From contig NZ_DASYHS010000093.1 of assembly GCF_035998295.1 (NCBI RefSeq), positions 1 through 10,774 on the forward strand: 10,774 nucleotides of DNA. Direction: 5' to 3'. Positions within the stretch are counted from its first letter, which is position 1. Each line of letters starts with the position of its first letter. Under the pieces are notes generated by a model. It saw only the letters and a program-made list of their open reading frames with translations, ran no database searches and was not told the DNA's origin. Shown piece after piece: positions 1 to 5,696 of the stretch. This DNA is from DASYHS01 sp035998295. GTDB taxonomy: Bacteria > Pseudomonadota > Alphaproteobacteria > Azospirillales > Azospirillaceae. The translations under genes and the position numbers were made by a program.

Positions 1-278
1 AGGACGACCACCTTGCGCTCGGCGACGTCGGGCCGGAAGAACGCGGTCTTCTCCGTGCGCTGGCCGATATAGTACCAGACGTTCGGGTCGAAGGTGCCGA
101 CGGAGGAGGGGCTCCCGAGGAGGGCGGCGACGTCGTCCTGGGTGCTCGTACCCGGCTGGACCTGCGCCAGCCGGTCGGCTTCCAGGAGGTTGCCGCGCGT
201 GTTGACGGTCGGGCTGCACGCGGCCAGCGCCAGCATGGCGCCTGCGGCGAGCAGCAGTTTTCGAGTTTCCTTGGCCAT
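1..278 (-). CDS. bamE: BamE/SmpA/OmlA outer-membrane assembly lipoprotein (3' end outside window)
   Basis: BamE is a small lipoprotein of the BAM complex that inserts beta-barrel proteins into the outer membrane. The minus-strand reading frame starts at ATG 278-276 and stays open to the left edge, giving 92 codons. It has a positively charged N-region (MAKETRK), a hydrophobic stretch and a lipobox LAAC at residues 18-21, so Cys21 should be the lipidated residue after signal peptidase II cleavage. The mature part has the family pattern: an N-terminal linker, then VQPGTSTQDDVAALLGSPS and DPNVWYYIG, followed by the start of the beta-strand region. No good Shine-Dalgarno sequence precedes this ATG, but it is the only start that keeps the basic N-region of the signal peptide. 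The gene is divergent from the bc1 chaperone gene, an arrangement common in alphaproteobacteria. The C-terminal part lies beyond position 1. Confidence 0.9.
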   Translation of the reverse strand, partial: MAKETRKLLLAAGAMLALAACSPTVNTRGNLLEADRLAQVQPGTSTQDDVAALLGSPSSVGTFDPNVWYYIGQRTEKTAFFRPDVAERKVVV

Positions 279-328
279 TCGTGCCCGGTATGCGGTCCGT
301 GGCGGCCGTCTCGCGTACGCGACGTCGA

Positions 329-357
329 TTGACGCCGGCGCCGGCCGGCCCTATGTG
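329..357 (+). promoter_or_regulatory. candidate promoter for the bc1 chaperone gene
   Basis: TTGACG (329-334), a 17-bp spacer and TATGTG (352-357) form a sigma70-type promoter facing the chaperone gene. Start near 364 would give a leader of about 55 nt to the TTG start at 419. It overlaps head-on with the candidate bamE promoter, so the two could compete for polymerase. Confidence 0.5.
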
Positions 358-363
358 CTGGCG

Positions 364-393
364 ACAATCGCATCGCGCGGTTCTTCCTGTCAA
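364..393 (-). promoter_or_regulatory. candidate bamE promoter
   Basis: Read on the minus strand, a perfect TTGACA -35 (393-388) is followed after 18 bp by GATTGT (369-364) as a -10-like element. Transcription would start near 357 and leave a leader of about 80 nt before bamE. The -35 is convincing and the -10 is only fair. The element overlaps the start region of the opposite-strand promoter at 329-357. Confidence 0.45.
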
Positions 394-418
394 CGTCACG
401 CAAACCGGGAGCCCAGCC

Positions 419-961
419 TTGCTGAGGGGTCTGTTCGGGTCCAGGCCGGCCGACCGGGTCGGCGGAAGCCTGTTTGCCGCCGTCCTGCGCCAGGCGCGCC
501 GGCCGGAATTCTACGAGCATGGCGGAGTGCCGGACACGCTGGACGGCCGCTTCGACATGATCGCGCTGCACCTGTTCCTGGTGATGCGCCACCTGAAGGG
601 GCGGGGCGAGGCCGCCGAGGCGGCGGCGCGCGGGCTCGTGGATGCCCTGTTCGCCGACCTGGACGCGAGCCTGCGCGAGTTGGGCGTCGGCGACCTCGCG
701 GTCGGCAAGCGCATCCGTGCGATGATGGACGGCCTCTATGGGCGGTTCGACGCCTACGATGCCGGCCTCGCCGAGGCGGAGGGCGGCCGCAAGCTGCGCG
801 TGGCGCTCGACAACAACCTGTTCGGCACCGTCCACGTGCCGCCCGAGGCGCTGGAACGGATGGCCGCCTATGTCCGCCGCGAGGCCGATGCGCTGGCGCG
901 GATGCCGGTCGAAGCACTGCTCGCGGGCGATGTCCGCTTCGGCCCGCCGCCCGCGCCGTGA
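419..961 (+). CDS. Ubiquinol-cytochrome c chaperone (CBP3/UQCC1 family)
   Basis: This 180-residue protein belongs to the family that includes yeast Cbp3 and human UQCC1, which help assemble the cytochrome bc1 complex. Its conserved core is visible: FYEHGGVPDTLDGRFDM at residues 31-47, the helical region LHLFLVMRHLKG after it, GDLAVGKRIRAMMDGLYGR at about 91-109, and a later LDNNLFG. The same frame is open from an ATG at 281, but that N-terminal extension is arginine-rich and lacks family character. TTG 419 is preferred because GGGAG (407-411) lies 7 nt upstream, and because it yields the usual MLRGLFG-type N-terminus. No signal peptide is visible, in keeping with a cytoplasmic or membrane-peripheral chaperone. 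It may be cotranscribed with the DUF177 gene 69 nt downstream. Confidence 0.85.
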   Translation: MLRGLFGSRPADRVGGSLFAAVLRQARRPEFYEHGGVPDTLDGRFDMIALHLFLVMRHLKGRGEAAEAAARGLVDALFADLDASLRELGVGDLAVGKRIRAMMDGLYGRFDAYDAGLAEAEGGRKLRVALDNNLFGTVHVPPEALERMAAYVRREADALARMPVEALLAGDVRFGPPPAP

Positions 962-1030
962 CGGCCGACACCCTTTCCCGACACCGGTGTTGAATCCCGG
1001 TACGACCCTGTTCAGAAAGCCGAGGCATCC

Positions 1031-1585
1031 ATGTCCCAGCCCGAGTTCTCCCGCCCGGTCGACGTCACCACGATCGCGCCCGACGGCCTTGTCCGCACGA
1101 TAGAGGCGAAGCCGGACGAGCTTCGGGAGCTGGCGCGGCGGCTGGAACTGCTCGCGATCGACCGGCTGTCCGCGACCTTGCGCCTGCGCCGGGTGCGCGG
1201 CGGCGAGATGGTCGAGGTGAGCGGCGAGATCGACGCCGACGTGGTCCAGGCCTGCGTCGTGACGCTCGAGCCCGTCCGCGGCCGGGTGCAGGACAGCTTC
1301 GAGGAGCTGTTCGCGCCGCCCCATCTCGTGCCGGAATTCGATCCCGACGAGGAGGTCGACCTCGCCGTGCTGGAGGGCATGCCCGAGCCGATCGAGAACG
1401 GCCGCATCGACCTGGGGGAGATGGTCGCGCAGAACCTCTCGCTGTCGCTCGACCCCTATCCGCGCGCGCCGGGCGTGCCCTTCGTCGGCAACGAGGAGGA
1501 AGCGCCCGAAGCAAAGACGCAAGAGGAGGGCGAGGAACGCCGAAATCCCTTCGCCGCTCTTGCGAAGCTGAAGCGGTCACATTAG
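1031..1585 (+). CDS. DUF177 / YceD family protein
   Basis: This 184-residue protein is of the YceD (DUF177) family, whose genes sit almost universally just before rpmF. In plants and some bacteria the family is linked to 23S rRNA accumulation; the bacterial biochemical role is not settled. The visible family features are the GEIDADVVQACVVTLEPV segment at about 65-82, an acidic middle (FDPDEEVD) followed by a predicted helix, IDLGEMVAQNLSLSLDPYPR at about 126-145, and a C-terminal RNPFAALAKLK after a Glu-rich linker. The cysteine in the QAC motif is conserved in many members. The start is ATG 1031, with CGAGG at 1021-1025 as Shine-Dalgarno. rpmF lies 105 nt downstream. Confidence 0.88.
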   Translation: MSQPEFSRPVDVTTIAPDGLVRTIEAKPDELRELARRLELLAIDRLSATLRLRRVRGGEMVEVSGEIDADVVQACVVTLEPVRGRVQDSFEELFAPPHLVPEFDPDEEVDLAVLEGMPEPIENGRIDLGEMVAQNLSLSLDPYPRAPGVPFVGNEEEAPEAKTQEEGEERRNPFAALAKLKRSH

Positions 1586-1599
1586 ATCGAAGGTTCGGC

Positions 1600-1628
1600 T
1601 TGCCCTGGGCGGGCCGTTCTTGTATTGA
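1600..1628 (+). promoter_or_regulatory. possible internal promoter upstream of rpmF
   Basis: TTGCCC (1600-1605), a 17-bp spacer and TATTGA (1623-1628) resemble a sigma70-type promoter. It would let rpmF-plsX-fabH be transcribed independently of the upstream gene. The match is moderate, and the start would fall around 1634-1636, at the left arm of the leader hairpins. Confidence 0.35.
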
Positions 1629-1629
1629 A

Positions 1630-1668
1630 GCGGCTCGCTTCAGGCGGCTCCCGCGAGCCGCCTTTATA
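1630..1668 (+). promoter_or_regulatory. rpmF leader with two competing hairpins
   Basis: Three arms are visible. GCGGCTCGC (1630-1638) can pair perfectly with GCGAGCCGC (1653-1661). AGGCGGCTC (1642-1650) can pair perfectly with GAGCCGCCT (1655-1663), closing a 4-nt loop and followed by TTATA. Each stem is 9 bp, and they exclude one another because they share the right arm. The second could act as a weak terminator or attenuator between the DUF177 gene and rpmF. The T-run is short, so strong termination is doubtful. The region ends 22 nt before rpmF. Confidence 0.45.
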
Positions 1669-1690
1669 GAATCGTTGAGAGTATTCCGTC

Positions 1691-1876
1691 ATGGCTGTTC
1701 CCAAGAAGAAGACCTCGAAGTCGCGGCGCAACATGCGGCGGTCGCACCACGCGCTGACGGCGGGTGCCTACGCCGAGTGCAAGAGCTGCGGCGAGCTGAA
1801 GCGCCCGCATCACGTCTGCGGCGCATGCGGCCAGTACGACGGCCGCGAAGTGGTGGAAACCTCGACCGCTGCCTGA
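1691..1876 (+). CDS. rpmF: 50S ribosomal protein bL32
   Basis: This is a complete 61-residue bL32, a small protein of the large ribosomal subunit. It opens with the diagnostic basic N-terminus MAVPKKKTSKSRRNMRRSHH and carries a zinc-ribbon with all four cysteines: C30-x2-C33 and C43-x2-C46, inside AECKSCGELKRPHHVCGACG. It is therefore the zinc-binding (C+) form rather than a cysteine-free paralogue. GAGAG at 1677-1681 lies 9 nt before ATG 1691. It is followed after 34 nt by plsX, the widespread rpmF-plsX arrangement that ties ribosome supply to lipid synthesis. Confidence 0.97.
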   Translation: MAVPKKKTSKSRRNMRRSHHALTAGAYAECKSCGELKRPHHVCGACGQYDGREVVETSTAA

Positions 1877-1910
1877 CCCGGCGCTCCATGGCACGAGGAG
1901 TACGGTTCCG

Positions 1911-2960
1911 GTGAGCGCGCCCCTGACCATCGCCCTCGATGCCATGGGTGGCGACCACGCGCCCGACATGGTGATCGCGGGCGCCGACGAGGCCCGCGAG
2001 CGCTGCCCGAACGTCCAGTTCCTGTTCTTCGGCGACGAGCAGCGCATCGCCCCGCTGCTCGACCGGCTTCCCGGGCTGAAGGCCGTGTCCTCGATCCGCC
2101 ACGCGCCGCAGGCGATCGGCAACGACGCCAAGCCGTCGACCGCGCTGCGCACGGGACGCGAGTCCAGCATGCGGCTCGCGATCGACGCGGTGGCCCGCGG
2201 CGAGGCCGCGTGCATCGTGTCGGCCGGCAATACCGGCGCGCTGATGGCCATGGCGAAGTTCGTGCTGAAGACCCTGCCGGGCATCGACCGGCCGGCGATC
2301 GCCTCCTTCATCCCGACCTTGAGGGGTGAGAGCGTGATGCTGGATCTCGGCGCCAACATCGACTGCGACGCGCGCAACCTCGTCGAGTTCTCGGTGATGG
2401 GCGCCGTGTTCGCGCGCACCGTGCTCGGCCTCGAGGAGCCGTCGATCGGCCTGCTGAACATCGGCTCGGAAGAGCTGAAGGGGCACGAGGCGATCCGCAA
2501 CGCGGCGACGCAGCTGCGCGCGATGCCGCTGCCGGGCAGGTTCCACGGCTTCATCGAGGGCGACGACATCGCCACCGGCACCGTGGACGTCGTGGTCACC
2601 GACGGCTTCACCGGGAACGTGGCCCTGAAGACCGCCGAGGGCACGGCCAAGCTGTTCGCGGAGTTCCTGCGCCAGACCTTCCGGTCCACGGCGATGGCAC
2701 GCATGGGCTATCTGCTGGCGAGCCGCTCCTTCAGGAAGCTGAGGCAGCGGACCGACCCCCGCCGCTACAACGGCGCGATGTTCCTCGGCCTCCAGGGCCT
2801 GTGCGTCAAGAGCCACGGCGGCACGGATGCCACCGGGTTCGCCAACGCGGTCTGCGTCGGCGTCGACCTCGCCTCGCACGGGTTCAACGACAAGATCAAG
2901 CAGGAGCTGGGCCGCATCGGCAGTTCCCCGCTCCCCGACCCCAAAGCGGCAGCCATCTGA
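1911..2960 (+). CDS. plsX: Phosphate acyltransferase PlsX
   Basis: PlsX converts acyl-ACP and phosphate into acyl-phosphate, the acyl donor for PlsY in the first step of phospholipid synthesis. It acts as a peripheral membrane enzyme. The 349-residue length is normal. Family motifs are clear: ALDAMGGDHAP at about 8-18, SAGNTGALM at about 104-112, LDLGANIDC at about 144-152, NIGSEELKGHE and VVTDGFTGNVALK in the middle, and SHGGTD near the C-terminal third. The start is GTG 1911, with GAGGAG (1895-1900) 10 nt upstream. It runs into fabH with only 1 nt between stop and start, so the two are very likely translated together. Confidence 0.97.
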   Translation: MSAPLTIALDAMGGDHAPDMVIAGADEARERCPNVQFLFFGDEQRIAPLLDRLPGLKAVSSIRHAPQAIGNDAKPSTALRTGRESSMRLAIDAVARGEAACIVSAGNTGALMAMAKFVLKTLPGIDRPAIASFIPTLRGESVMLDLGANIDCDARNLVEFSVMGAVFARTVLGLEEPSIGLLNIGSEELKGHEAIRNAATQLRAMPLPGRFHGFIEGDDIATGTVDVVVTDGFTGNVALKTAEGTAKLFAEFLRQTFRSTAMARMGYLLASRSFRKLRQRTDPRRYNGAMFLGLQGLCVKSHGGTDATGFANAVCVGVDLASHGFNDKIKQELGRIGSSPLPDPKAAAI

Positions 2961-2961
2961 C

Positions 2962-3936
2962 ATGGTCCGACGTTCCTGCATCGTGGGCTGCGGCTCCTAC
3001 CTGCCGAGCCAGGTCATGACCAACGACGACCTCGCGAAGCGGGTCGACACCTCGGACGAGTGGATCACCCAGCGCACCGGCATCAAGTCGCGCCACATCG
3101 CGGCCCCGGGCGAGCTGACCTCCGACCTGGCGCTGGCGGCCGCCCGCGAGGCGCTGGCGGCCGCGGGCATGCCGGGCGAGGCGCTCGACCTGATCGTGCT
3201 GGCGACGGCGACCCCCGACAACACCTTCCCGGCGACGGCGACCAAGGTGCAGGCGGCGCTCGGCATGAGGGGCGGGGCGGCGTTCGACGTCCAGGCGGTC
3301 TGCTCGGGCTTCGTCTACGCGCTTGCCATCGCCGACAACTTCATCCGCCTCGGCCAGGCGCGCAACGCGCTGGTGATCGGGGCCGAGACGTTCTCGCGCC
3401 TGCTGGACTGGAACGACCGGACGACCTGCGTCCTGTTCGGCGACGGCGCCGGCGCCGTCGTGCTGCAGGCGACCGAGGGGACCGGCGGCAACGCCGACCG
3501 CGGCATCCTGTCGACGCATCTGCACTCCGAGGGGCAGCATTACGGGCTGCTGTGGGTGGACGGCGGGCCTTCCTCGACCCAGACCACCGGGCATCTGCGC
3601 ATGTCCGGCCAGGAGGTGTTCCGCCACGCGGTGACGCGGCTCGCCGAGGTCGTCGAGGAGGCGTTGCACGCCAACGGCCTGCGCCCGGCCGACATCGACT
3701 GGCTGGTGCCGCACCAGGCCAATCGCCGCATCATCGACAGCACCGCCCGCAAGCTGGCGCTGCCGGTCGACAAGATCGTCCTGACCGTCGACCATCACGG
3801 CAACACCTCGGCGGCGTCCATCCCGCTGGCCCTGGCCGAGGCGGTGAACGACGGCCGCATCAGGCCCGGACAGCTCGTGCTGATGGAGGCGATGGGCGGC
3901 GGCCTGACCTGGGGCGCGTCGCTGGTCCGCATGTAG
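2962..3936 (+). CDS. fabH: Beta-ketoacyl-ACP synthase III (FabH)
   Basis: FabH condenses an acyl-CoA primer, usually acetyl-CoA, with malonyl-ACP to start fatty-acid elongation. The 324-residue protein has the full catalytic triad: Cys114 in VQAVCSGF, His251 in VPHQANRR and Asn281 in HHGNTSAAS. These match E. coli Cys112/His244/Asn274. The substrate-entry motif RTGIKSRHI and the glycine-rich GGGLTWGASLVRM C-terminus are also present. ATG 2962, 1 nt after the plsX stop, gives the expected MVRRSCIVGCGSYLP beginning. The frame is open further upstream inside plsX, but that extension has no family similarity. No strong Shine-Dalgarno is seen, so translational coupling with plsX is likely. Confidence 0.97.
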   Translation: MVRRSCIVGCGSYLPSQVMTNDDLAKRVDTSDEWITQRTGIKSRHIAAPGELTSDLALAAAREALAAAGMPGEALDLIVLATATPDNTFPATATKVQAALGMRGGAAFDVQAVCSGFVYALAIADNFIRLGQARNALVIGAETFSRLLDWNDRTTCVLFGDGAGAVVLQATEGTGGNADRGILSTHLHSEGQHYGLLWVDGGPSSTQTTGHLRMSGQEVFRHAVTRLAEVVEEALHANGLRPADIDWLVPHQANRRIIDSTARKLALPVDKIVLTVDHHGNTSAASIPLALAEAVNDGRIRPGQLVLMEAMGGGLTWGASLVRM

Positions 3937-3986
3937 TGGGCAAAGAACCGCCGCACGGTTTAAGGACGGCCGCCAACTCTTTGTAA

Positions 3987-4015
3987 TTGACGCATAATCT
4001 CCCGGAGATTACGGT
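3987..4015 (+). promoter_or_regulatory. ihfA-merR promoter region with a MerR-like operator dyad
   Basis: A perfect inverted repeat TAATCTCC-C-GGAGATTA (3995-4011) lies between TTGACG (3987-3992) and TACGGT (4010-4015, 17-bp spacing), 36 nt before ihfA. The -10 match is weak. A dyad in the -35/-10 spacer is the classic location of MerR-family operators, and a MerR-family gene is the second gene of this operon. Autoregulation is therefore an attractive but unproven reading. Confidence 0.5.
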
Positions 4016-4047
4016 TCGCATGGACCATTGGGGAGAGGACCGGCGTC

Positions 4048-4380
4048 ATGTCCCAGGACACCGTCACCCGGGCGCAGCTCAGCGAGGCCGTCTATCAGGA
4101 GGTCGGGCTCTCCAGGAACGAGTCCGCCGATCTGGTCGAGACCGTCCTCGAGGAGATCTCCGAGGCGCTGGCGCGCGGCGAGATGGTCAAGATATCGTCC
4201 TTCGGCAGCTTCGCCGTGCGCCAGAAGGGCAAGCGCGTGGGCCGAAATCCCAAGACCGGGGAGGAAGTGCCGATCCTCCCCCGGCGCGTCCTGGTGTTCC
4301 GGGCCAGCCACGTGCTGAAGGACCGGATCAACGAGACGCTTGCCGGTTCCGATCCGTCGGCCAGCGAAGTCGCCTCCTGA
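4048..4380 (+). CDS. ihfA: Integration host factor subunit alpha
   Basis: IHF-alpha pairs with IHF-beta to bend DNA sharply in replication, recombination and transcription control. The 110-residue protein has the HU/IHF fold: N-terminal helices (VTRAQLSEAVYQEVGLSRNE), then VKISSFGSFAVRQKGKRVGRNPKTGEEVPI, in which Pro68 of GRNPKTG is the DNA-intercalating arm-tip residue. The C-terminal segment is VLVFRASHVLKDRIN. The arm and the C-terminus match IhfA rather than HU. ATG 4048 follows the purine-rich GGGGAGAGG (4030-4038). The last ten residues form a short Ser/Ala/Glu tail. Its stop overlaps the start of the merR-like gene (TGATG), so the two are coupled. Confidence 0.95.
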   Translation: MSQDTVTRAQLSEAVYQEVGLSRNESADLVETVLEEISEALARGEMVKISSFGSFAVRQKGKRVGRNPKTGEEVPILPRRVLVFRASHVLKDRINETLAGSDPSASEVAS

Positions 4381-4841
4381 TGGCAGCCACCCATCCCGAT
4401 CCCAGGCCCCGGCCGGTCGTCAAGTCGGCCGCGGCGTTCCGCACCATAAGCGAGGTGTCGGCGGAACTGGACGTGCCGCAGCACGTCCTGCGCTTCTGGG
4501 AGACCAAGTTCCCGCAGATCCGGCCGCTGAAGCGGGGTGGCGGACGGCGCTATTATCGTCCCGAGGACGTCGACCTGCTGCGCCGGATCCAGAGCCTGCT
4601 CTACCGCGAAGGCTACACGATCAAGGGCGTGCAGCGGCTCCTGCGCGAGACGCGGACGACCGAGACGGAAGGGGTGGAGCAGGATCAGGTAGAGCCCGAC
4701 CTGCTGGAGCCCGGCGAGGCGGAGGCCGGGGTCGCCGCCGCGCCGCGCCCGCCGCTCGACGAGGCGCGGCGGGCCGAGCTGCGCGAAGTGCTGGACGAGT
4801 TGATCGCGCTGCGCGCCCTGCTCGGCCGCGGCGAAACCTGA
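4380..4841 (+). CDS. MerR-family transcriptional regulator
   Basis: A 153-residue regulator. Its winged helix-turn-helix spans about residues 19-90: FRTISEVSAELDVPQHVLRFW (helix-turn-helix), KFPQIRPLKRGGGRRYYRPED (wing), and DLLRRIQSLLYREGYTIKGVQRLL. A Pro/Glu-rich linker follows, and then a predicted C-terminal helix (about 126-149) that could form the dimerising coiled coil. There are no cysteines anywhere, so it is not a metal or thiol sensor of the MerR/CueR/SoxR kind. The effector is unknown. ATG 4380 shares its A with the TGA of ihfA, and no independent Shine-Dalgarno is obvious. Cysteine-less MerR proteins directly after ihfA recur in alphaproteobacteria. The target may include its own promoter, given the dyad at 3995-4011. 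Confidence 0.88.
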   Translation: MAATHPDPRPRPVVKSAAAFRTISEVSAELDVPQHVLRFWETKFPQIRPLKRGGGRRYYRPEDVDLLRRIQSLLYREGYTIKGVQRLLRETRTTETEGVEQDQVEPDLLEPGEAEAGVAAAPRPPLDEARRAELREVLDELIALRALLGRGET

Positions 4842-4888
4842 CCGGCGATTTATCCCCAACTTTGAGCGCAAAAGGGGGCGTACGGCGA

Positions 4889-4917
4889 TTGCGTGGCAAG
4901 GGGCGGGTCGCTATAGT
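4889..4917 (+). promoter_or_regulatory. promoter of tRNA-Pro
   Basis: TTGCGT (4889-4894), a 17-bp spacer and TATAGT (4912-4917) form a good sigma70-type promoter. Start near 4924 leaves a 5' leader of about 40 nt for RNase P removal. The next gene downstream is the tRNA. Confidence 0.65.
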
Positions 4918-4964
4918 CCCGCCCGCGTCACCCGGCCGGACCTCGGCCGGTGCGGCGGCACGGT

Positions 4965-5041
4965 CGGAGCGTGGCGCAGCCAGGTAGCGCACTAGCATGG
5001 GGCGCTAGGGGTCGTGGGTTCGAATCCCGCCGCTCCGACCA
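4965..5041 (+). tRNA. tRNA-Pro (anticodon GGG), CCA encoded
   Basis: The 77-nt gene folds as a complete cloverleaf. The acceptor arms CGGAGCG (4965-4971) and CGCTCCG pair fully. The D stem is GCGC/GCGC. The anticodon stem is CTAGC/GCTAG with loop ATGGGGC, giving anticodon GGG, which reads CCC and CCU proline codons. The T arm GTGGG-TTCGAAT-CCCGC has one G-U pair. Discriminator A and the encoded CCA end the gene at 5041. Confidence 0.96.
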
Positions 5042-5147
5042 ATTTCCCCCGGGCATCCTCGTCGTCGCACGGAGTTCGGCATGCTCGACGGGGTGGTCGG
5101 CCTGCTGTACGTCGGCCTGCGGTCGGAGAGGTCGTCTTCAAACGCCG

Positions 5148-5198
5148 AACGGCCCGCGAGGGGCCGTTGCGACCGCCGGTTTGCCCGGCGTCTTCTTT
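5148..5198 (+). terminator. tandem hairpins, likely terminator after tRNA-Pro
   Basis: Two hairpins stand in a row. The first is AACGGCCC (5148-5155), loop GCGAG, GGGCCGTT (5161-5168), with an 8-bp perfect stem. The second is CGCCGG (5174-5179), loop TTTGC, CCGGCG (5185-5190), followed by TCTTCTTT (5191-5198). The second has the GC stem plus T-rich tail of an intrinsic terminator. The rest of 5042-5285 shows no convincing gene. Confidence 0.6.
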
Positions 5199-5285
5199 AT
5201 GGCGAGCCCAGTTGCGGGCCATTCACTCCCTAAACTCGGGCCATGCTCGAGCCAGCGCGTTTATCGCCTTTCCTGCGGCATTATG

Positions 5286-5579
5286 TCAAGCCCGATGCAC
5301 GGGATTCGACACTTTCCCCACCGGTTGCACGGTGGCGAGGAGTCCGCGTCCGGTGTCCGTCAGGCGGCAGACGAGCCAGTCCGGCTTCAGCGGGTTCTCG
5401 AACCAGCGCTCGACCCATCCCGCCTTGATGCACGCCTCGACCAGCTTGAGGCCCACATGCTGGCCCTTGTCGTCGAACAGGGGGAGCTTTCCCCCGGGCT
5501 GGCCGATCCCGCGCCTGAGCCATTGGATCTGGCGGCGCGTCGGGGCGGGTGCCGATGGCTTGTTCCTGGGAGTAGGCAT
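5286..5579 (-). CDS. conserved-looking small protein of unknown function
   Basis: A 97-residue minus-strand frame starting at ATG 5579-5577 (MPTPRNKPSAPAP). No named family is assigned. After a Pro/Lys-rich tail, the body reads like a folded domain: TRRQIQWLRRGIGQPGGKLP, then a probable helix KLVEACIKAGWVERWF, then NPLKPDWLVCRLTDTGRGLL. The last segment resembles the strand plus TxxGRxxL end of small winged-helix proteins. This looks protein-like rather than like a shadow frame, with many Trp, Gly and hydrophobic positions in sensible places. The same frame is open upstream to 5645, but that extension is Arg/Pro-rich. No strong Shine-Dalgarno is seen at either start. It converges on the tRNA-Pro transcript and is divergent from cutA. 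A nucleic-acid-binding role is only a guess. Confidence 0.6.
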   Translation of the reverse strand: MPTPRNKPSAPAPTRRQIQWLRRGIGQPGGKLPLFDDKGQHVGLKLVEACIKAGWVERWFENPLKPDWLVCRLTDTGRGLLATVQPVGKVSNPVHRA

Positions 5580-5645
5580 CTTCGGTCGTCGTGGTCCGTT
5601 ACCTCGTTGGCGTAGCATGATACGGCAGGGGCGAAGGCAGGCCAA

Positions 5646-5659
5646 GGACCCACGGGTCC
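5646..5659. promoter_or_regulatory. short dyad upstream of cutA
   Basis: GGACCC-AC-GGGTCC is a perfect 6-bp inverted repeat with a 2-bp centre in the divergent gap between the small minus-strand gene and cutA. It could be an operator half-site pair or chance. No clear promoter flanks it. Confidence 0.2.
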
Positions 5660-5696
5660 GGAGGCACGTCGAGAGTCATGGGAAGGAGGAGGGAGC

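Noticed and set aside
1689..2981. Long minus-strand open frame opposite plsX
   Set aside because: Low-complexity composition with no recognisable domain; plsX and rpmF on the plus strand explain the region.
4850..4858. TTATCCCCA, one mismatch from a DnaA box
   Set aside because: A single near-match without further boxes, an AT-rich unwinding region or origin-type neighbours is expected by chance.
5081..5233. A 50-codon plus-strand frame (ATG 5081) with GGAG 6 nt upstream and a hydrophobic start MLDGVVGLLYVGL
   Set aside because: It runs through both terminator hairpins and turns Arg-rich afterwards. No family resemblance is seen, so it was not annotated, though the start signals are decent.
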